NCBI GenBank assembly: GCA_014649355.1
Contig: BMSW01000035.1
Span: forward strand, 1 to 39,135
Reading direction: 5' to 3'
DNA length: 39,135 bases
From: Streptomyces althioticus
GTDB taxonomy: Bacteria > Actinomycetota > Actinomycetes > Streptomycetales > Streptomycetaceae
Below are positions 37,378 to 39,135 of this stretch, piece by piece (the first letter of the stretch is position 1; every line of letters starts with the position of its first letter). The notes beneath the pieces were generated by a model, which made no database searches, was not told the origin of the DNA, and saw nothing but the letters and a program-made list of their open reading frames with translations. The position numbers and the translations under genes are program-made.

Positions 37378-38649
37378 ATGACCAAACCGCAGAGCAACGG
37401 GCGAGCCTTCCGCTCCCCGATCACAGCTGACCCTGGACCCGTGTACGACCTGATTCAGGCACTGCGCGACCTGTGCGAGGCAGCCGGCAACCCGAAGAGG
37501 GCGACCATCGCCAAGGAATGCGGTGTCCGAAGCCTGGGTGGCCTCTTCAACGGTCGCTTGGAAAGCCGTGAGCTCACACTCGCCGTAGTGCGGTACCTGA
37601 ACGGGGATGAAGAAGAGTTCAGCCGCCTCTACGACGCCGCGAGGGAGTGGGAGGCTCGACGCGTGCGCTGGGCGTCAGAGGAACCGCTGGTGCTCAACTG
37701 GCCCCGTGATGCAAGTAATGTTCCTAAGATCCCCAAAATTCGTGAGACCTTTGGTGGCTTCAAAACAGAGACTGATCAAGGTCGAGGGGATCCAGTTCGT
37801 AACCAGATCTTGGCGATTCAGTCGCAAATCGATCAGTATCTCAAGGTCCTGCTCATGGACTTGGGTGCCTCACCTGAGAAGGATATGCGATCTTTTCTTC
37901 GGCGCCTAGCCGAGGAGGTTGCTATGCCACTCGATCGATACCGCTTTCGGCGCCTAGCCTCCATCATTGATGACTTTCGCGAGGTTACGAGTGGCCTGTT
38001 GCAGGATGCTAAAGCACGCCAGCCGTCGATGTTCCAAGTTTTCCATTCCTACATCACTACGGCCGAGCATTTTTTGGAGGCGATGGACGCTAACGTGAGG
38101 CAAGTTTTGGAAAGTCGAGCGATGCGCGTCCAATTGACTGAGGACGCTCTACGCTATGTAGAGGGGGGTTCCTCCAGCGACGGCAATTCGAATGAAATTC
38201 TCGAAGGTGTTGTCAGTCGGCGTCCGAAGACGCGGACGGATGAGGACAAGGCCTTCGACGTCATGCTTGTCACGTACCCTTCCCTCACGAAGGGGATTGC
38301 AGAAATCCGAGCCACCATCGATCTGTGTATTCATGTGCGAGCAGAAGAAGAAGGAATTACATGCGATGAAGTCGTGAGAAATCTAGGGAAGGAAGTGAAT
38401 TCTCGAGCAGAGAAAAATGGACGACTTAGCACAGGCAAGCGGTCCAATAATCGGTTTCTCCACTATTGTAATATTGTTGATTCGTGGAGGCCTGATCGCA
38501 AGGAGTCTGTGCTTGAAATGGCAGAGAACCTTATGCATTCAATTGCGGAGGAATATCTAAAAAGGGAGCGTGCTGCAAGACTTGGAAAAAGTATGCACTC
38601 CGCTCACCTGACAAAAAGACTGGGTGAAAATTTCACGTCAGGACCCTGA
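37378..38649 (+). CDS. HTH protein of unknown family, paralogue 2
   Basis: The 423-residue product from the ATG at 37378 (AGGAGGTGGCCTC upstream) parallels the protein at 33841-35064. It has NGRAFRSPITADPGPVYDLI, an HTH-like region (ATIAKECGVRSLGGLFNGRL; LTLAVVRYLNGDEEEFSRLY), then QILAIQSQIDQYLKVLLMDL, PLDRYRFRRLASIIDDFREV and SYITTAEHFLEAMDANVRQV. After ~260 residues the two diverge; here the tail reads TYPSLTKGIAEIRATIDLCI and RFLHYCNIVDSWRPDRKES. Its second half uses clearly more A/T-ending codons than its neighbours, suggesting a recently acquired C-terminal domain. It is the last gene before the telomere. Confidence 0.75.
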   Translation: MTKPQSNGRAFRSPITADPGPVYDLIQALRDLCEAAGNPKRATIAKECGVRSLGGLFNGRLESRELTLAVVRYLNGDEEEFSRLYDAAREWEARRVRWASEEPLVLNWPRDASNVPKIPKIRETFGGFKTETDQGRGDPVRNQILAIQSQIDQYLKVLLMDLGASPEKDMRSFLRRLAEEVAMPLDRYRFRRLASIIDDFREVTSGLLQDAKARQPSMFQVFHSYITTAEHFLEAMDANVRQVLESRAMRVQLTEDALRYVEGGSSSDGNSNEILEGVVSRRPKTRTDEDKAFDVMLVTYPSLTKGIAEIRATIDLCIHVRAEEEGITCDEVVRNLGKEVNSRAEKNGRLSTGKRSNNRFLHYCNIVDSWRPDRKESVLEMAENLMHSIAEEYLKRERAARLGKSMHSAHLTKRLGENFTSGP

Positions 38650-38839
38650 TGAGGAGGCTGCGTTTCCAGAGTCACCTGGGTGGGCCCAAATCGAGCGCAG
38701 CCGATAAGGATCGGGGGTGTGGTCTGTTTCCAGAGTTCATATCGGGATACAGTTTGAAGCACGGGGGTGGCCCGGTGTCCGCCAAAGCTACATGGTGCAT
38801 CAGTTGATGCAGGGTCACGCGACCCCGGCCACCCCCCCT
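38650..38839. other. Subtelomeric non-coding stretch
   Basis: No gene. It contains GTTTCCAGAGT twice (about 38663 and 38728) and the palindrome TGCATCAGTTGATGCA at 38796-38811, just inside the telomere block. Confidence 0.5.
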
Positions 38840-39135
38840 CCCCCTTACTGCTCGGGCCGTAGGCCCGTTGGCCGACCCGCGCAGCGGGGCCGGCCTTCGG
38901 GGCGCGCAGCGCTCCGGGTGGCTGGAGCGCAGCGTAAGCCACCTGCGGGGCCGCAGGCCCCGCAGTTCCGGGAGCGCAGCGGACGGAGCGTCACCGGCCC
39001 TGCTCCGCAGGGCCGGTGACGCTCCGTCCGCGCAGCGGGTAGTAGGCGCTCACGCGGAGCGGGAGCGCAACACCCGGGCGCAGCCCGGGTGTTCGCTGCC
39101 TGCGGGCGCAGCCCGCAGGGGACCCGCTCCGCGGG
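38840..39135. repeat. Archetypal Streptomyces telomere (right end)
   Basis: Reading inward from base 39135: palindrome I CCCGCGGAGCGGG (39123-39135); a 9-bp stem (39099-39119, centre TGC/GCA); an 11-bp stem AACACCCGGGC/GCCCGGGTGTT (39069-39093); a 10-bp stem with one mismatch (39046-39068, loop GGA); a 24-bp perfect stem (38980-39003 with 39007-39030, loop TCC); a 10-bp stem CTGCGGGGCC/GGCCCCGCAG (38943-38965); and shorter ones further in. The three-base loops and the 13-base terminal palindrome are those of archetypal telomeres bound by Tap/Tpg. The window ends on the last base of palindrome I, so this is probably the molecule's end. Confidence 0.95.

Overview
The window looks like the right-hand end of a Streptomyces linear plasmid, or of another linear actinobacterial replicon. 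It is GC-rich, with GTG starts and GGAGG-type ribosome sites. The last ~300 bases form the nested palindromes of an archetypal Streptomyces telomere and finish on the 13-base terminal palindrome CCCGCGGAGCGGG, so base 39135 is probably the physical end of the molecule. Position 1 is not telomeric, so the replicon continues to the left. No tRNA, rRNA or CRISPR was seen.

Layout. 1-5.5 kb is a scrap yard: a frameshifted second copy of a DUF2637 membrane/coiled-coil gene, a decayed DUF2075 helicase fragment, IS21-type istB remnants and a tpg tail, mixed with apparently intact DUF3800 and SLATT/DUF4231-like genes. 5.5-9.1 kb carries a TmrB-like P-loop gene and the parAB partition operon with three identical-arm parS palindromes, one of them inside parB. 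9.7-23.1 kb is a long, mostly leftward conjugation/spread block: small Cys-rich proteins, a small membrane protein, an FtsK-like Tra translocase with a C-terminal gamma-type winged helix, TraB- and TraA-like proteins, a large DUF2637 protein and several small genes separated by strong hairpins. 23.5-25.8 kb is a regulatory cassette: a GntR/UTRA repressor, a stand-alone UTRA protein, an unknown protein and an XRE-like regulator. 26.0-29.4 kb is the replication unit: rep1 with an iteron origin inside it, rep2 (DnaB-like helicase), then tpg (telomere terminal protein). 29.8-38.6 kb is the subtelomeric arm: a protein of unknown function behind a perfect 25-bp palindrome, small membrane proteins, two paralogous HTH proteins of about 410-420 residues on either side of a CHAT protease, and a ParB remnant. 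38.8-39.1 kb is the telomere.

How it works together. Rep1 and Rep2 would start replication at the internal origin, and Tpg would prime end-patching at the telomere. ParAB/parS would segregate the plasmid, and Tra with its accessory proteins would move it between mycelia under GntR-type control.

The most unusual signal is a 9-base motif, CCGAAACGG, repeated at exactly 21-bp spacing. It lies in the traA-like gene and, in the opposite orientation, across the start of the DUF2637 gene. It encodes unrelated peptides in the two places and relies on rare codons, so selection appears to act on the DNA. It is a candidate transfer-recognition (clt/TRS-like) array. The HTH-CHAT-HTH subtelomeric arrangement is the best candidate for an undescribed protein system.
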